A stretch of 64,000 nt of DNA from Hysterangium stoloniferum. Lineage: Eukaryota > Basidiomycota > Agaricomycetes > Hysterangiales > Hysterangiaceae. Under the pieces are notes generated by a model, which was not told where the DNA came from, did not search any database, and saw nothing but the letters and a program-made list of their open reading frames with translations. The position numbers were made by a program, and so were the translations under genes. Position 1 is the stretch's first letter. Every line of letters starts with the position of its first letter. The stretch is taken from positions 1 to 64,000 of the forward strand of contig WHVD01000121.1 in assembly GCA_015178975.1 (NCBI GenBank). The letters are read 5' to 3'. Shown here piece after piece: positions 43,938-55,916 of this stretch.

Positions 43938-44216
43938 TATAAGGTTCAGCTTTAAAGATAGTGTAATCCTTCAGTTTGAGCTTCTTACGAAGAGGAACGA
44001 ACAGAGTAGGAATAGGCTCCAATTCGAAATAACTACTGTAGCTAATGGGTGGCTTCCCTATTTATGCTAACATTCGTAGACTAAACCCCCTAATGACAGA
44101 TAATAGAAATGAAACAGTGTAATGATTGGAAAATTATCTACCCTCTCTTTACCCCCTGAGACAACAGCGGTAGACCACTCCGTGCCAAGTCCGCCACCAG
44201 GTCTGCTCCCGTTACA
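43938..44216 (-). repeat. D 5' LTR (279 bp)
   Basis: Partner of 35693-35971. Its inner terminal dinucleotide is mutated (TA instead of TG on the + strand). The interval 43541-43937 is leader, with no further feature seen. Confidence 0.92.
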
Positions 44217-44995
44217 AAGAGTTGCTGACAAAGATTCAAGATGCTGCAAGTGTAGGTGCTTGCAGTTAGTGTATTAGACTAAGGCTATTATTGTCCTTAG
44301 GATGATTAGATAAGCTTCTGAGCTGTGCAGTAAAATGTGAGAGAGATAGATGATTTTATTGGAAACTTGGCCCTCCTTATATACATTTTGATAACTAAAT
44401 GATTAGCTAATTATTTAGTTTATGAGGTCACTAGTTAGATCATAATGACCTCATATTCTACTCATTATTTACCCTTTATTTATCACATGATTCCCCTCTC
44501 TGAGACAAGGGTTCTAACCTCTTGCTTGAACATGAAGGTTCAAAGCTGCGGTCCCGGGATGGAAGCAAATGATGACTCGGGTAGTCACATCTGTGACTTG
44601 TGTGACATCCCGACACCAGAGGCTTATCTAATAGGCCACGTGACTAGTGTTACAGTCACTCGTGTGACTAAATGCTAGTCACTAGTGTGACTGTATGAGC
44701 CGGATCAGGTAATGTGTCATGTGATGCCCAAATGCACACATACAAGCAAGGCAATGTGCCAGACAGTAATAACTAAGTAAATAAAATATAAATAATTAGT
44801 TAAAAATTATAATAATTTAATTAAGTAATAATAGCATAATATGAGTCCATATATGCTATTATTTATGTGAAGTTAAAAGGAATAAGGCCTATTTTTCACA
44901 ATAAACATAGTAAAAATACAATAAAAATTCGAGAAAATATTAAGTAATTCAAAGAAAATTAAGAGAACATTATGAGATAATGCCGATATCTCACA
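44217..44995 (-). repeat. A 5' LTR, outer part (U3)
   Basis: The minus strand starts TGTGAGATATCGGC at 44995. It includes an AT-rich block (44750-44960) and several GTCAC/GTGAC inverted repeats (about 44575-44695, e.g. AGTCACA-TC-TGTGACT). A TATA box lies near 44380-44395 (minus strand TATATAAGG). It joins 35692 once D is removed, giving an LTR of about 1.3 kb. The general architecture resembles the G LTR. Confidence 0.72.
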
Positions 44996-45456
44996 GGGAC
45001 TGCAAACCAACAAAGTTAATATATCTTATTTGAACTTTTCAAATTTATTTGATATATTAGCACAAGAAATTTTACACCATCTTTACTAAATATTTGCCAA
45101 AACACAAGAAATATGAAGCTTTGAGAATTTAATCTTATATTGATCGGATCAGCAGTCTGGTGAATTTCATTGTAGTGGCAATCAACTGACAATTGATCAG
45201 CTAAGCCTTTGTATGGGGGAAATAAGGCCAGCTTCATCTAACCACGTCATGCTTCTGTACGAGAAGTTGTACAGTGAGTCACTAAGGTCCGACAACTCGC
45301 TGGAGGACAAAAAACAAACCTTCAGAGTGAGATTTTGAAATCTTGATATGAAACATGGGTAGAATATGCATAAATACAAAAAACTGAAAAAATGGCTGTG
45401 TCACATGACTTTTCAGATTTGCGGAGGAAAAAATAACATATCTAGGACATGTGAAA
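44996..45456. other. flank of A, no gene seen
   Basis: AT-rich sequence between the A LTR and the transposase remnant. About 30 bp near 45058-45090 (ACAAGAAATTTTACACC) recur near 58031-58060, suggesting a small dispersed repeat. No coding signal is supported. Confidence 0.4.
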
Positions 45457-46172
45457 TGCCCCCACCAACAAAGAAGCAGCGACTGGGAAGGAAGCAATGT
45501 GCATCTGGCACAAAGTGCTTCGATTCTGGCATAATTGAAGACCTTCTCGAGCTCTCAGTTGATCCAAGCTACATACACTCAGACTTTGAGGAGGACTATG
45601 CAACAGTCACAGAAGGTGGCAAGACTCAGGATGGAACCTGGGCATTCAGTCTTGTCAATGATGCCAGTATTGATCTAGTTGACACTGAAGATGAGGATGA
45701 AGTGGCCACTGTAGCAGCAGGGAAGAAAAGGGGCAGAGAATACTTTGGAGAGGGGATGGAAGACTTGGGTGGTGAGGAGCCAGAAGAGTTGCTTACTGAC
45801 ATTTTGTGGGATTCAGGCACAACATTTTGTTGCATGTGAAAGGCCCTCTATGAGCAACAGGACTTCAAGGATGAGAAACCACTCTTGCAGATTGTGATTG
45901 AGGAGGCTGGCCACAAGTGCTATTTTATACCCAAGTTCCACTGTGAGCTTAATCCAATAGAGATGTACTGGGGCTGGATGAAGATGTGTGAGTTTTGTTC
46001 TGTGTCTTGTTGTTTTATGCAGCCTCATCATGCTCCAGGCTTTTGAGCATCAACAGATGGGAAATTTCCCACTGTGAAACACCTTGTGCCAGAAATTCTC
46101 AATTCCTGCCCCATTTACACCATCCATGCATTCTTTCAAAAGACATGGTGTTATATGGATGCTTATTGGTAG
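45457..46172 (+). pseudogene. DDE transposase remnant (DNA transposon)
   Basis: An ATG near 45457 opens MPPPTKKQRLGRKQ followed by an acidic segment. After a TGA at 45837-45839 the sequence continues KALYEQQDFKDEKPLLQIVI...PKFHCELNPIEMYWGWMK, the end of a DDE (Tc1/IS630-like) catalytic domain, where NPIE carries the third acidic residue. After an intron-like gap (about 45987-46021) the C-terminus has a TIHAFFQKTW-YMDAY segment near 46120-46170, as in fungal transposases of this type. The N-terminal and central catalytic parts with the first two Asp residues are absent. No terminal inverted repeats were identified. Confidence 0.55.
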
Positions 46173-46199
46173 ATATGATTGTTTACTTTATACTATTCA

Positions 46200-48163
46200 T
46201 AGCAGCAGGCACAGATAGTCATCAGGATGACATTGCACATACCTCACAATCAACAATGGAGGGCAAGGCGAGTTACTGGGCAATCAGACAATCTCAGGTT
46301 CCAAGTTTCCACTAGCTGGGATAATCTCAGAGGGTCACCCAGGCATCCACATCCCAGATGCTCTTCGACAACAGTATGAATCGGATGAGTTCTTTGCAAA
46401 GATATGGGCCGCACCTCTGGAGTATAAGGGGTTTACAGTGAAGGAGGGCCTCTTGTTTTTGAATTTAGAGAAGGTCAACTTACTGTGTATCCTGGACATT
46501 GTGGTGGGCAATTGACGGGTGCGGGAAATAATTATCTTGCATGCTCACTCAATCCTGGCACACTTAAGGGCAAGGAAAACTGCCACATCTAATGTTTGGT
46601 GGTTGTCTTTAACCAAGGATGTGGAGTTGTTTTGCAGGTCTTGCAGTGTGTGTGCAACATCGAAATCAGATACTCAGAAGCCTCAGGGGCATCTTCGCTC
46701 ATTGGAGGTGCCATCACAACCATGGGAGGCAATTGGAGTCGACTTTGTGGGACCATTGTCACCATCCAAGAACCGCCTTGGGGAATTTGATAACATTTGT
46801 GTCATTATTGATCATTTAATGTGTATGGTTCATTTAGTTCCAGCATGCAGCAACTATACTGCTAAGCAAATGGCCAAAATAATATTTGAGCATGTTTATA
46901 AGCTACATGGCTTGCCACTCAAGATTATCAGTGATCGAGACTCACTATTTATGAGCCTGTTCTGGAGAGACCTTCACCAGTTAATAGGAGTGGAATTGAG
47001 GATGTCGTCGGCATACCATCCTCAAACTGATGGAGTGACTGAGTGAGCAAATAGAATGATGATGCAGATGCTGAGGCAATGTATAGCACCAAACCAGAAT
47101 GATTGGGTGTCAAAGCTGCCTGCGATTGAGTTCACTACGAATAATGCCACCTCAGAAATGACTGGATTCTCACCATTCTTCTTAAATTATGGCCGGATGC
47201 CACAGCCATTGCTCTGGGAAAGCAACACACAATATCCTGGTGTTCTTGCCTTTGCAGAACACATGAAGCTGGCCATAATGAGTGCACATGATGAAATCCT
47301 CATGGTGAGGGTCAAGCAGACACAGCAGGTGAACCGCCATAGGAGGGCTGCCAAGTTTAGCATCAATGACCTTGTTTACCTGTCTACAAAAAACTTACAA
47401 TTGCCAAAGCATTGGGCATGCAAATTGCTGCTGAAATACATTGGGCCTTTTAGAATCATCTGCGTATTGGAGCCAGGTGCAACCTATGAGCTGGACCTGT
47501 TAGTCGAGCTCAAGAAACAGGGGATTAACCCCTCCTTTCATGCATCTTTGCTTCGAATCCATATCCCAAATGACGACCAGCTCTTTCCAGGTAGACAGCT
47601 CCGACAAATCCCTGGCTTTGGCAGTCAGCAATGAGAGTGGGCAGTAGAACAAATCTTAGCTCACTCGGGGAAAGGCATCAATGCCTTGTTTGAGGTGTTG
47701 TGGAATATGGGTGAGACAACATGGTTACCATACAAGGACATTCAACACACTCAGCCATTGCAGGCATACATGGAGGCTTTGGGTGTTTCAAGTGTCCATT
47801 TGTTGCCGCGAGGCCAAGGTCAATCCACCGATCACATCACAGTCGCTCAAATGTCTGTGATGCCAGGGTGTTGTCAGGATCAATCTGTAAGGTCTAGTGC
47901 TCAAGAGGGATCTGCTATTTATGTGGGATCAGTACGTCCAAGCTCCGAGCAGGCCTTACCCACCATGGATGCACAGGATCCACCCACACAGGTGTCTATG
48001 GAAACTTTGACAGCGACAATGGCAGCTGTCTGTGACAGTGCACTTAGAGGGGTACAGGTTGCATGGGATTTGTGCATGGGGCACCTGGAGACTATGCATC
48101 ATCAGTTCTTAGAAGCACAGGCACATATCAACAGGCCACAAACCATCCAGAACGTTAAGCCTC
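46200..48163 (+). pseudogene. E integrase and C-terminal tail
   Basis: The zinc region has lost a few residues (TATSNVWW against TATYLRTNVWW in D). The core has IGVDFVGPL near 46735, SDRDSLF near 46930 and DGVTE near 47030. TGA stops stand at 46513-46515 and 47044-47046, where D has Arg codons, and near 47632. The C-terminal tail (47686-48163) stays open. The same lesion type in D and E suggests similar decay. Confidence 0.8.
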
Positions 48164-50231
48164 TGTTATGTATTTCTAAGCTTTTTCCGATTTTTTAAAC
48201 AATTTCCCCTAACAAATTGCGAAAACAAATATTTAAATGTAATTATATCGCGACGACAAAATTGTACTATATTTTCTTGATTTACCTTGAATTTATACAA
48301 TTTATTTTGTATTTTTAACATATAAATTGAACAAGTTATTAAATTTTTATCTTTTATTCTTTTTTGATTAATATGTCGGTGACTCAGCGCTTAGTCACAA
48401 CGCGCGAAAAGATCATGTGATATTCACATGGTATTTCAAACTCCGACGCCGACAAAACCCGATTTGAAATACTCACGCATTATCAAGCCAAAATATATAT
48501 ATTTTTATATTATTATAATAAAATATTATATTTATAACTAACTAAAAGTAAATATAATAATTATATAATAATATAAAACCGGCCTGGCGTTTATTACACG
48601 GCGCGCGGGAAAATCGTCACAATGAGTGACAACCGTCACAACAGGTGACAGTTGTCACAATGGCGCGCGACTGTCACAGAGGCCCGCAACGGTCACAGAG
48701 GCCCACGACGGTCACAGAGACCCGTGACGGTCACAGAGACCCGTGACGGTCACAGAGACCCGTGACGGTCACAGAGACCCGTGACGGTCACACAGGCGTG
48801 CGACTGTCACAACGGCCCGTGACTGTCACACAGGCGTGCGACTGTCACAACGCATGACAGTCACAAGACGCGAAGGGTGTCATGCGCGTGCACAGGCGTG
48901 AGAGCATTATATAATCATATATGCTACTGCAACGAAAACAGGAAACTCTCTGGAACATTCCAGTAGCTTCTAATGGAATAGTAGTTAATAGGTACTAATA
49001 ATAGATAGAATATTGTAGAATATTCTATAAGTTTCCAGAATGTTCTATTATGCCAAGAATATTCTATAGTGTCTTAGAAGTAGTTAGAACTTTCCACAAT
49101 GCTCTAGAAAATTCTAGAAAATTCTAAATGACATCATTCAATCTTCTAGAATCTTCTAAATGTCTCAGACTAAAATGTATATAAGGAGCTCAGCTCCAGC
49201 CTTGAATATCAATCTAAATCAATCTTTACTACATTTTATCAGCCACATCAGTGTGCCACTGCAGCAAGAAGTTTATTCCACCCCTTGTTGGGCTGTTGGA
49301 CAAATAAATACAAATACTTAGTCACCTCTAGTTGAGCTGCTGACCTAAGTTATCTCAGGATTCCCTTTGTCACCTCTTGTTGAGCTTCTGACAATAGTCC
49401 TAACCCCCTGGTCACTCTTCTGACCAATCAGGATTCCCTGCCACCTCTTGTTGAGCTTCTGGTATTAATCCTTTATACTATAGTCACCTCTTAATTGAGT
49501 ATTGATTATTAGTTTTCTTTACATTGTTATTTGTAGTTTAAAACTTCAGTCACCTCTTGTTGAGTAATTTGACTGATTATCACATTGCAAATAATCCTTG
49601 TTACATTTCTTGTTATTTGTAATCTAAAACTTCAGTCACCTCTTGTTGAGTAATTTGACTGATTATTACAGTACAAATAATCCCTGTTCCCTTGCTCATT
49701 TATTGTGAATCAGTAGAGCATATTCACATAAATAAATACTGAGAATATCCTTGCAAGATCCTAAGACTACATTAAGATCCTGATAAGTTAGTATCACAGT
49801 AGACCCTGTAGGTTAGTGTAAATAAAGCATATATTAGCCAAATAGTGTTTTATTCTATATCTAATCTTTTGACCTGTTTATAAATATTTTTACTATTTGA
49901 TAAATAGTATAAAATATATATAAACTAGCTAGCATTGAAGTTAAATCTAGCTTTGGAATCAGTAAATTGTTATTCTTATTTTAGTAGTTGTTATCACAGA
50001 AAAAGAACAAGCTTGCACAAGCGGCTCTCAAAACCTTCTTTGCAAAGTAGGGTGCATATATTCAAGTAAACTCTTGACTTCAGGGGTTCTAAGTCTATTT
50101 AGGCTGCCACTGATTAATATCAAATACTTAAATTATTTTACCTTGCAGTGAATTGAGTATTTGCACACTTTGATAGAGCATTGGACTCCTTTTTCCAGAA
50201 AATAATATTAAAATAAGCCTAATACATTACA
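48164..50231 (+). mobile_element. G2: 2.07-kb solo LTR in E
   Basis: Same termini as G1 (TGTTATGTATT...AATACATTACA) and a perfect GCCTC duplication (48159-48163 and 50232-50236). It is highly similar to G1 throughout. Differences are concentrated in the 19-bp minisatellite (48616-48864), a missing repeat in the heat-shock-like region, and one extra hairpin unit (49633-49661). It carries its own heat-shock-like motif at 49107-49124 and TATATAAG near 49177. Confidence 0.86.
49277..49661 (+). other. hairpin array in G2 (eight units)
   Basis: Same series as in G1, with the last unit CAGTCA/TGACTG present twice (49547-49575 and 49633-49661) by duplication of about 86 bp. In the fifth unit the stem is TGCCA/TGGTA, where G faces T, a G-U pair if transcribed. 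The shared core CACCTCTTGTTGAGCTTCTG is kept. Confidence 0.68.
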
Positions 50232-50708
50232 GCCTCGTGCCAGGGAATGGAGCTGGGCCTAGCATGAGCAACACCAAATGCCTCTAGTGGAAAGGCTAGC
50301 TCCGTGCCCTGCCACCTCCCATAGGCCCTCAACAAGGCGCCAACAGCACGATTTGAGTTCTTCCCATCACCGGACCAAGCCACATAGGAGTGTCCCAATG
50401 CAGTCAGCACCATCTCGTATGCAACACCTCAACTTGGGGATTCACCAGGGCATGCCTTGCCATCTCTCTAAGTCGGCATTCAAGGGTGTGCAGGGAGGCA
50501 GGCCAGACTTGGAAGCAGCCACCACATGTGAGGATGCATGGCTGCACAATGGAGGTGGTGAGTGTGGTGAGGGGATGGAGATTGAAGTTTAGGGGGAGGG
50601 AGTTTACTGGAGTGATGATCTAGATGAGCTGGAGCAGGGGGTGTTAAAATTACACAGTTGACCAGTCTGCAATACTTTGCACACTGCCTTGCAGTGTGGG
50701 AGGGTGGG
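50232..50708 (+). other. E 3' tail before LTR
   Basis: Continuation of the Gln/Arg-rich tail region of D-type elements after G2. It holds no intact frame and ends near AGTGTGGGAGGGTGGG, the polypurine tract preceding the LTR. Confidence 0.55.
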
Positions 50709-50994
50709 TGTAACGGGAGCAGATGTGGTGGCAGACTTTGAATCAGGTGGGTAACCACCCTAGTCTTAGATGGTAAGGAGTAACAAGAAGACACTGGAAG
50801 TTTTTGATCATTAAAGGGTTTCAGGCTTATTAGATGTTGTCAGGGGATGTAGCTTATGATGTATAGCATAAATAGGTGAATCCCCCATTAGTTAGGGTAG
50901 TCTTTTTCGAATTGGAGCTTATTCCTACCCTGTTCATTCCTCTTCATAAGAGCTCAACTGATGGATTATGCTATTTCCAAAGCCAAACCTTACA
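50709..50994 (+). repeat. E 3' LTR (286 bp)
   Basis: Runs TGTAACGGGAGCAG to AAACCTTACA. It is clearly homologous to the D LTRs (AGCATAAATAGG and GGAGCTTATTCCTACCCTGTTC blocks) but considerably diverged, so it is a separate subfamily. Confidence 0.85.
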
Positions 50995-51251
50995 GAGGTA
51001 TCATTGGGACAGACATTAATGCATGGGTTCATGTTTGGGCTGCAAAGCTGGTGGAAAAAGCAGTGTGTGTGGCAAATGGAAGCTGTCATCAGAATGGGAC
51101 TCAGTGGTCCAATGAGAAAGAGACTGGGATGTCCAAGGTAGTAGCAGTTGAGACCTTGTGGAGAAGAGTCAATGGCTCACTGCTAGGAGAAAGTGCAAGG
51201 GATGAGCAGTCTTCGAGCTGGCACAGGAGCAGTGTTTTGTGGGAGACCCAG
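50995..51251 (+). other. short host or older repeat segment between E and F
   Basis: An open frame runs through this segment (RGIIGTDINAWVHVWAAKLV...) and ends at F. I do not recognise it. It continues on the other side of F at 55922 once F is removed, where no clear coding sequence follows. Confidence 0.25.
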
Positions 51252-51643
51252 TGTAAGCCTGGCCACCTTACCACATACGTCATCACCAACCTCTCCCATC
51301 AACCACTCATTGTTCCGCCATTTGGTAGCACCCTTGTGCCTTATCATGCGGTCATCATCACCAACCTCTCCCATCAGCCACTCATTGATCCGCCACTTTA
51401 TTGTTAAGTAGCACCCCTGTGCCTGATCATGCGGTTCCTTGTTCTTCCACCCCATTCACCTTGACTCTATATAAAAACCCCATATCTTATAGTGATAGAA
51501 TATCTTCTCCTTGACCATTAATCCTTTCCCCACTCTTCCCTAGGGAACCTCGCATTCACCTTGTATCCTACTGAGATGTAAAAATAAAGAAAACTTAGTC
51601 CTGTCCGTGTTGACCGAGTGAGGCTGATACCGACAGCCTTACA
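51252..51643 (+). repeat. F 5' LTR (392 bp)
   Basis: TGTAAGCCTGGCC to GACAGCCTTACA. It contains a TATA box (CTCTATATAAAAACC near 51466-51480) and AATAAAG near 51586, consistent with transcription on the + strand. It also holds an internal repeat of about 70 bp beginning GTCATCATCACCAACC. Confidence 0.94.
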
Positions 51644-53473
51644 CTTTTTTTTTGACATCGACTTTGCTTTTCCGACAAGGCAAACACCTCACCTTCGACT
51701 CGTTCGCATCCATTCATTTTTCCATTCGACATCCTCATTCGACTCTCACAACCTTAATGTATCATTGTGCTGATTTCACCCACGTTCAACACCTTCGAGT
51801 TATTACACATACAAGTCACCATCTTTGCCGTCATCGTCAACCGCTATTTTGAAACGCCTCATAATCATAACTTCAACTTCGTGTCACACTCGCAGTTGCA
51901 CTCATAATCGTACACACACACTTGCTGCCAGTATCGCACTTGCCACTGTCTATTGGTTATACAACGTTATTGTTGAACCAATTGAACCGTCCCATGCTTG
52001 GCCCACACCCGTAAACCGTCCATCCTGTCTCGCTTAACCGACACACCAACACCATTACTTACCCGCCAGGAAACGAGAAGGAGACGCCACCTTGGACTAC
52101 CTCCTCTCCTCGTAGACTCCTTCTCAGACACCACACTCACACCGCTCTCTACCTCAATGCCCATTATAGCCGACTCGCACTCTTCAGAAAGCGATACCGA
52201 TACAGACACTGAACGTGCTCCTCTCACCTCAAGGCCTCGTCACTACCACAACTGACGGACGAAGAAAAGAGGCTACTACTGCACACTACTCCTATATCTC
52301 ACCTTCCGTCTACACCGTTACTCGCTCGCTCGGAGACAGAAGGAGAGCCCAACTCGGACTACCTCCTCTCCTTGTCGAACTACTTGTGCTTCGTGTCTGT
52401 CCCACTACAACACATCGCCGCCTCTACACACTCCAGCACGTATCACATCTGTCACCCTTCAACATTCCTTTCAACGACCGTCGCTCCACTTCAGCGCGTA
52501 ATCGCACCGTCGCATCTGTCCCATTCCACTTCGGCGCATCGTCGCGTCGGCCCACTTCGGCGTGTCACCGCGTTTATCTTCTTTGCCCGATCGCCGCGAC
52601 TGTCTACACCTCGTTACATCTCTTCACTCCATCGTGTCTGTCCACCTTTCGGCGTACTAGTCATGTATGCCATCACATCTGCCATCCTATGTCAAGGTTT
52701 CGGCGGGTCCGCAATACTGCGACACACATGTCTGTCAACACTTTGACACTCCAACCGTGACCATCGTCTGCGCTCAACTCTGAGATGTGTCTGTCCACAC
52801 TTCGTCACACATTACGTCTGTCCACCCTCAGTGCACTTGCGCGTCTGACATCACATCCGCCACCCTTCGGCATATCTTCCAACATCCACCATACAATCTA
52901 CATGCGCCGCAGGTTTCCCAGGCTACTTCCATTTTAGGCATACTATAATACATTCGATGATGTCATCGTGCTACCGTCGCCGTTATGCGTCCACTCGACG
53001 CGCTCACCGGCTTAAATACGGAGGTAGTGCTTGTTGGTAAACACATATTATAGAAATGTGCTCATGTTCTGCGATTAACGCCTAACCCATCTTGAACAAC
53101 GTGGCCTGGACACTTGCGCTATTATGGGTCGCGAAAAGGTCCAATGTGATGTACCGGTATATTAAGTTCAGATGTCAAAGCAACACCTTTGCACCACCCT
53201 GCATTTTATCGGTCGGCAGCGCCACTGCCACAGCCAAATAGTGCAGCATTACAGCATTTATCAGCGACATACCCAGCATCTCAACAAGGACGGTTTCCCT
53301 CTAGACCATGGACCACGTATCCTCACAGTCTTCAGCCACCTTGTCAGCATCTCCAAACTACTGCCTCATATTTCCAAGGCATTGTACACCATCCGAGACA
53401 GTATTACCATTTTCACGACCACTACCACTACCACCACCGTTACCGCTACCACCACCGTACCGCTACCGCTACC

Positions 53474-53740
53474 GCACCACTGCATCCGTAAGTGCCAACA
53501 GCGACCACAACTACCGTTACCGCTACCGCACCACTGCATCCGTAAGTGCCAACAGCGACCACAACTACCGTTACCGCTACCGCACCACTGCATCCGTAAG
53601 TGCCAACAGCGACCACAACTACCGTTACCGCTACCGCACCACTACATCTGTAAGTGCCAATAGCGACCACCACTACCGCTACCACCACCGCTACCGTTAC
53701 CGCACCACTACACCTGTAAGTGCCTACAGCGACCACAACT
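53474..53740 (+). repeat. 54-bp coding-length minisatellite in F
   Basis: Units begin GCACCACTGCATCCGTAAG at 53474, 53528, 53582 and 53636 (period 54), and a fifth at 53702 after a 66-bp unit. Because 54 is a multiple of three, every frame is repeated; one encodes YRYRTTASVSANSDHN repeats. It is surrounded by ACC/TACCGC triplet-rich sequence. No spacers of unique sequence are present. Confidence 0.9.
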
Positions 53741-55524
53741 ACCGCTACCGCTACCATCACCGTAACCACTACTGTAACCACTACCACTGCCGCTCACTAC
53801 CGCTGCCACTACATCCATCGGCATTACCGCCCACGCTCACTACCGTTGCCACTACATCCGTCGGCATTACCGCACCACTATATTTACTATGCCTCGGTCA
53901 CCATCTACATCGACGCCACTGCTCACTCGATCGGAAACAAGAAGGAGAGCCCAGCTTGGACTACCTCCTCTCCTTGTCTATCCCTTCACGGACGCCACAA
54001 CCACATCGGCCAACCCGACTGCATCGGAGCCCTCAGAAACTGAAACCGAAGCTGACACTGAATACACAACCTTTTAAAATGTACACTACACCCTTCAAGG
54101 CCTCACCGACAAAACAAGCCAAGAAGTTAGTGATGCCACAAACCGAACCAAGCCAACCTATAGCTGAGGTCAAGGTCGGCAAACTGAAAGGGTGTCCAAT
54201 GCTTACCACTGGACGATACACACCAGTAGTCCATCAAGTTGGTCTATAGCCTGTCGTCGATAGATGAAGTTCGGTGAAAAGAAACCCGACGAAATCGACC
54301 AACCGTCCCATCCCAGTCGAACCCGCTCCATTGCCAACCAGGCGGTCCAGAAGCATCAACACTCCCAACGTCAAATAGGAGACTATTTTTATCGACCTCA
54401 TGAATAATGATATTCTCCCTGCTCTGGATTATGCATTTGCCATACTGGATGCCGAAAGAGGCTCATTGTCCCTCATCCCGTCAGACGGTTCCTACAGCAT
54501 CTTGTCTGATCAAACCTCTAACTCCTTCACATCAACGCCACACATGCCTTCTTCGCCCACCGGCTCAAGCGTGTCTGTTGGACATCAATACTCCTGCGCG
54601 TTTTACCCAAGAACGTGTGAAGACACTCAATAGCTGCCCCCAAGTTACCCTTGATCCAAACGAACTTTCCCGCACCCTCACACACACCAAATTCAACGGT
54701 AACCCCGAAACTGTCCCCGCTCCAGAAAAGTCAACCTTGTACGCTCCTTGCCATTGTTAGGCCACCGCTGTGATTATTTCGTTTCCCGTATCTGTCCCAG
54801 TACAACAAGTGTCAACACTCTTGATTCGGGTTTAGCCGCTCTTCTTGCATGCCACCCATCGCCCATCAGGACACTCTGTCCGTCGAAACAATTCCGCCCA
54901 ATGCCGGTCCGCAGGGCATCAAAACCGCCTTCTCAGATGCATTCACGCTTCGCGGCAAGCCCACGATCCGAGGTGGTCTTGTAATGCACATTATGCCGGG
55001 ATGCTCACGACCCTTTCTGGCCTCTTACAAACTCACCAATCCGCACCAATGAAATCACGTCGAAATAGTAAATATCACATAACCGGCTTCACGCACCCCA
55101 CCCCCACCCCGCCGCCGCGCACCTCGCACTCCATACACCACCACCGCGCACTCCGCAACGCACCCCACCCCCATCGCCACCGCCGTGCACCACGCACCCC
55201 ACCCCCCTGGCCGCCAACTCTCCGTCGGCCCCTCCTATTCGCATCACCGGGCCCCATCTCCCCATTCTACACTTCGACCCTGCAAGTTCAACAACGTACA
55301 CTATATACTCCGCCCCCCACTTTCCTTGTGGTCGGTTTCCTTTATACAACATACACATACTGTTACCGCGCATTGCCCCTGAGGTTCACCATCAGTCCTT
55401 ACCTTGGCTCCGAACCTTTCCGCAAGACCATCTTCCCCATTCCTCCGGCACAAGCGTCTCTGATTTCTCCGTCAGCTCTGTCATTGAACTTTAACCCTTG
55501 TAAATTTTTCAGAGGGGGGAAGGG

Positions 55525-55916
55525 TGTAAGCCTGGCCACCTTACCACATACGTCATCACCAACCTCTCCCATCAACCACTCATTGTTCCGCCATTTGGTA
55601 GCACCCTTGTGCCTTATCATGCGGTCATCATCACCAACCTCTCCCATCAGCCACTCATTGATCCGCCACTTTATTGTTAAGTAGCACCCCTGTGCCCGAT
55701 CATGCGGTTCCTTGTTCTTCCACCCCATTCACCTTGACTCTATATAAAAACCCCATATCTTATAGTGATAGAATATCTTCTCCTTGACCATTAATCCTTT
55801 CCCCACTCTTCCCTAGGGAACCTCGCATTCACCTTGTATCCTACTGAGATGTAAAAATAAAGAAAACTTAGTCCTGTCCGTGTTGACCGAGTGAGGCTGA
55901 TACCGACAGCCTTACA
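55525..55916 (+). repeat. F 3' LTR (392 bp)
   Basis: Partner of 51252-51643, followed by the CCCAG duplication. Near-identity to the 5' LTR indicates recent insertion. Confidence 0.94.

Larger units (their letters stand above)
35693..44216 (-). mobile_element. D: Ty3/gypsy element in A LTR
   Basis: It has 279-bp LTRs at 35693-35971 and 43938-44216 and a perfect AAGAG duplication at 35688-35692 and 44217-44221. In the minus direction the order is 5' LTR, gag, an unassigned region, protease, RT, RNase H, integrase, polypurine tract (GGGAGGGCGGG at 35972-35982) and 3' LTR. Frames are interrupted by TGA stops and a few frameshifts. It is the same family as element E (46200-50994), which is inverted relative to it. 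Confidence 0.94.
6069..44995 (-). mobile_element. A: old Ty3/gypsy element, split by B and D
   Basis: This is a minus-strand LTR retrotransposon. From its 5' end the order is LTR (44995-44217 and 35692-35141), gag, protease, first half of RT (to 30687), then after the B insertion the rest of RT, RNase H, integrase and chromodomain (9346-6451). At the B junction the RT frame is restored exactly when B and one CTGGG copy are removed. D interrupts the 5' LTR at AAGAG. The 3' LTR is not in the window and probably lies left of C1. The element is decayed: at least seven TGA stops, one TAA, and frameshifts. The primer-binding site would be the sequence TTGGTGGACACTC just inside the LTR, near 35130 (inference). 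Confidence 0.85.
46200..50994 (+). mobile_element. E: 5'-truncated relative of D, with G2 inside
   Basis: Plus-strand sequence matching D begins within the region upstream of integrase (about 46200, HQDDIAHTSQSTMEG against D SGHQDYVEWPSSQVTMEG). It runs through integrase and its tail to a 3' LTR at 50709-50994. Gag, protease, RT and RNase H are missing, and the transposase remnant abuts the break. The 2-kb solo LTR G2 interrupts the tail. Confidence 0.82.
51252..55916 (+). mobile_element. F: young non-autonomous LTR retrotransposon
   Basis: It has two 392-bp LTRs (51252-51643 and 55525-55916) that differ at a single position by eye (CTG versus CCG before ATCATGCGG), and a perfect CCCAG duplication (51247-51251 and 55917-55921). 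A strong polypurine tract AGAGGGGGGAAGGG precedes the 3' LTR. The 3.9-kb interior has no RT, integrase, protease or RNase H, so it depends on another element for mobility. It contains three diverged copies of a segment encoding ETRR..LGLPPLLV (near 52070, 52335 and 53935), a 54-bp minisatellite, and short broken frames. Confidence 0.93.

Noticed and set aside
53474..53740. Regular repeats in F and in G (15413-15633, 48616-48864) as CRISPR arrays
   Set aside because: Units are contiguous tandem repeats without unique spacers, inside LTR elements of a eukaryote.
53172..54249. Long overlapping frames in F (Thr/Arg/Tyr-rich) as a gene
   Set aside because: Several frames are open at once because of triplet-periodic ACC/TACCGC repeats. 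No domain is recognisable.
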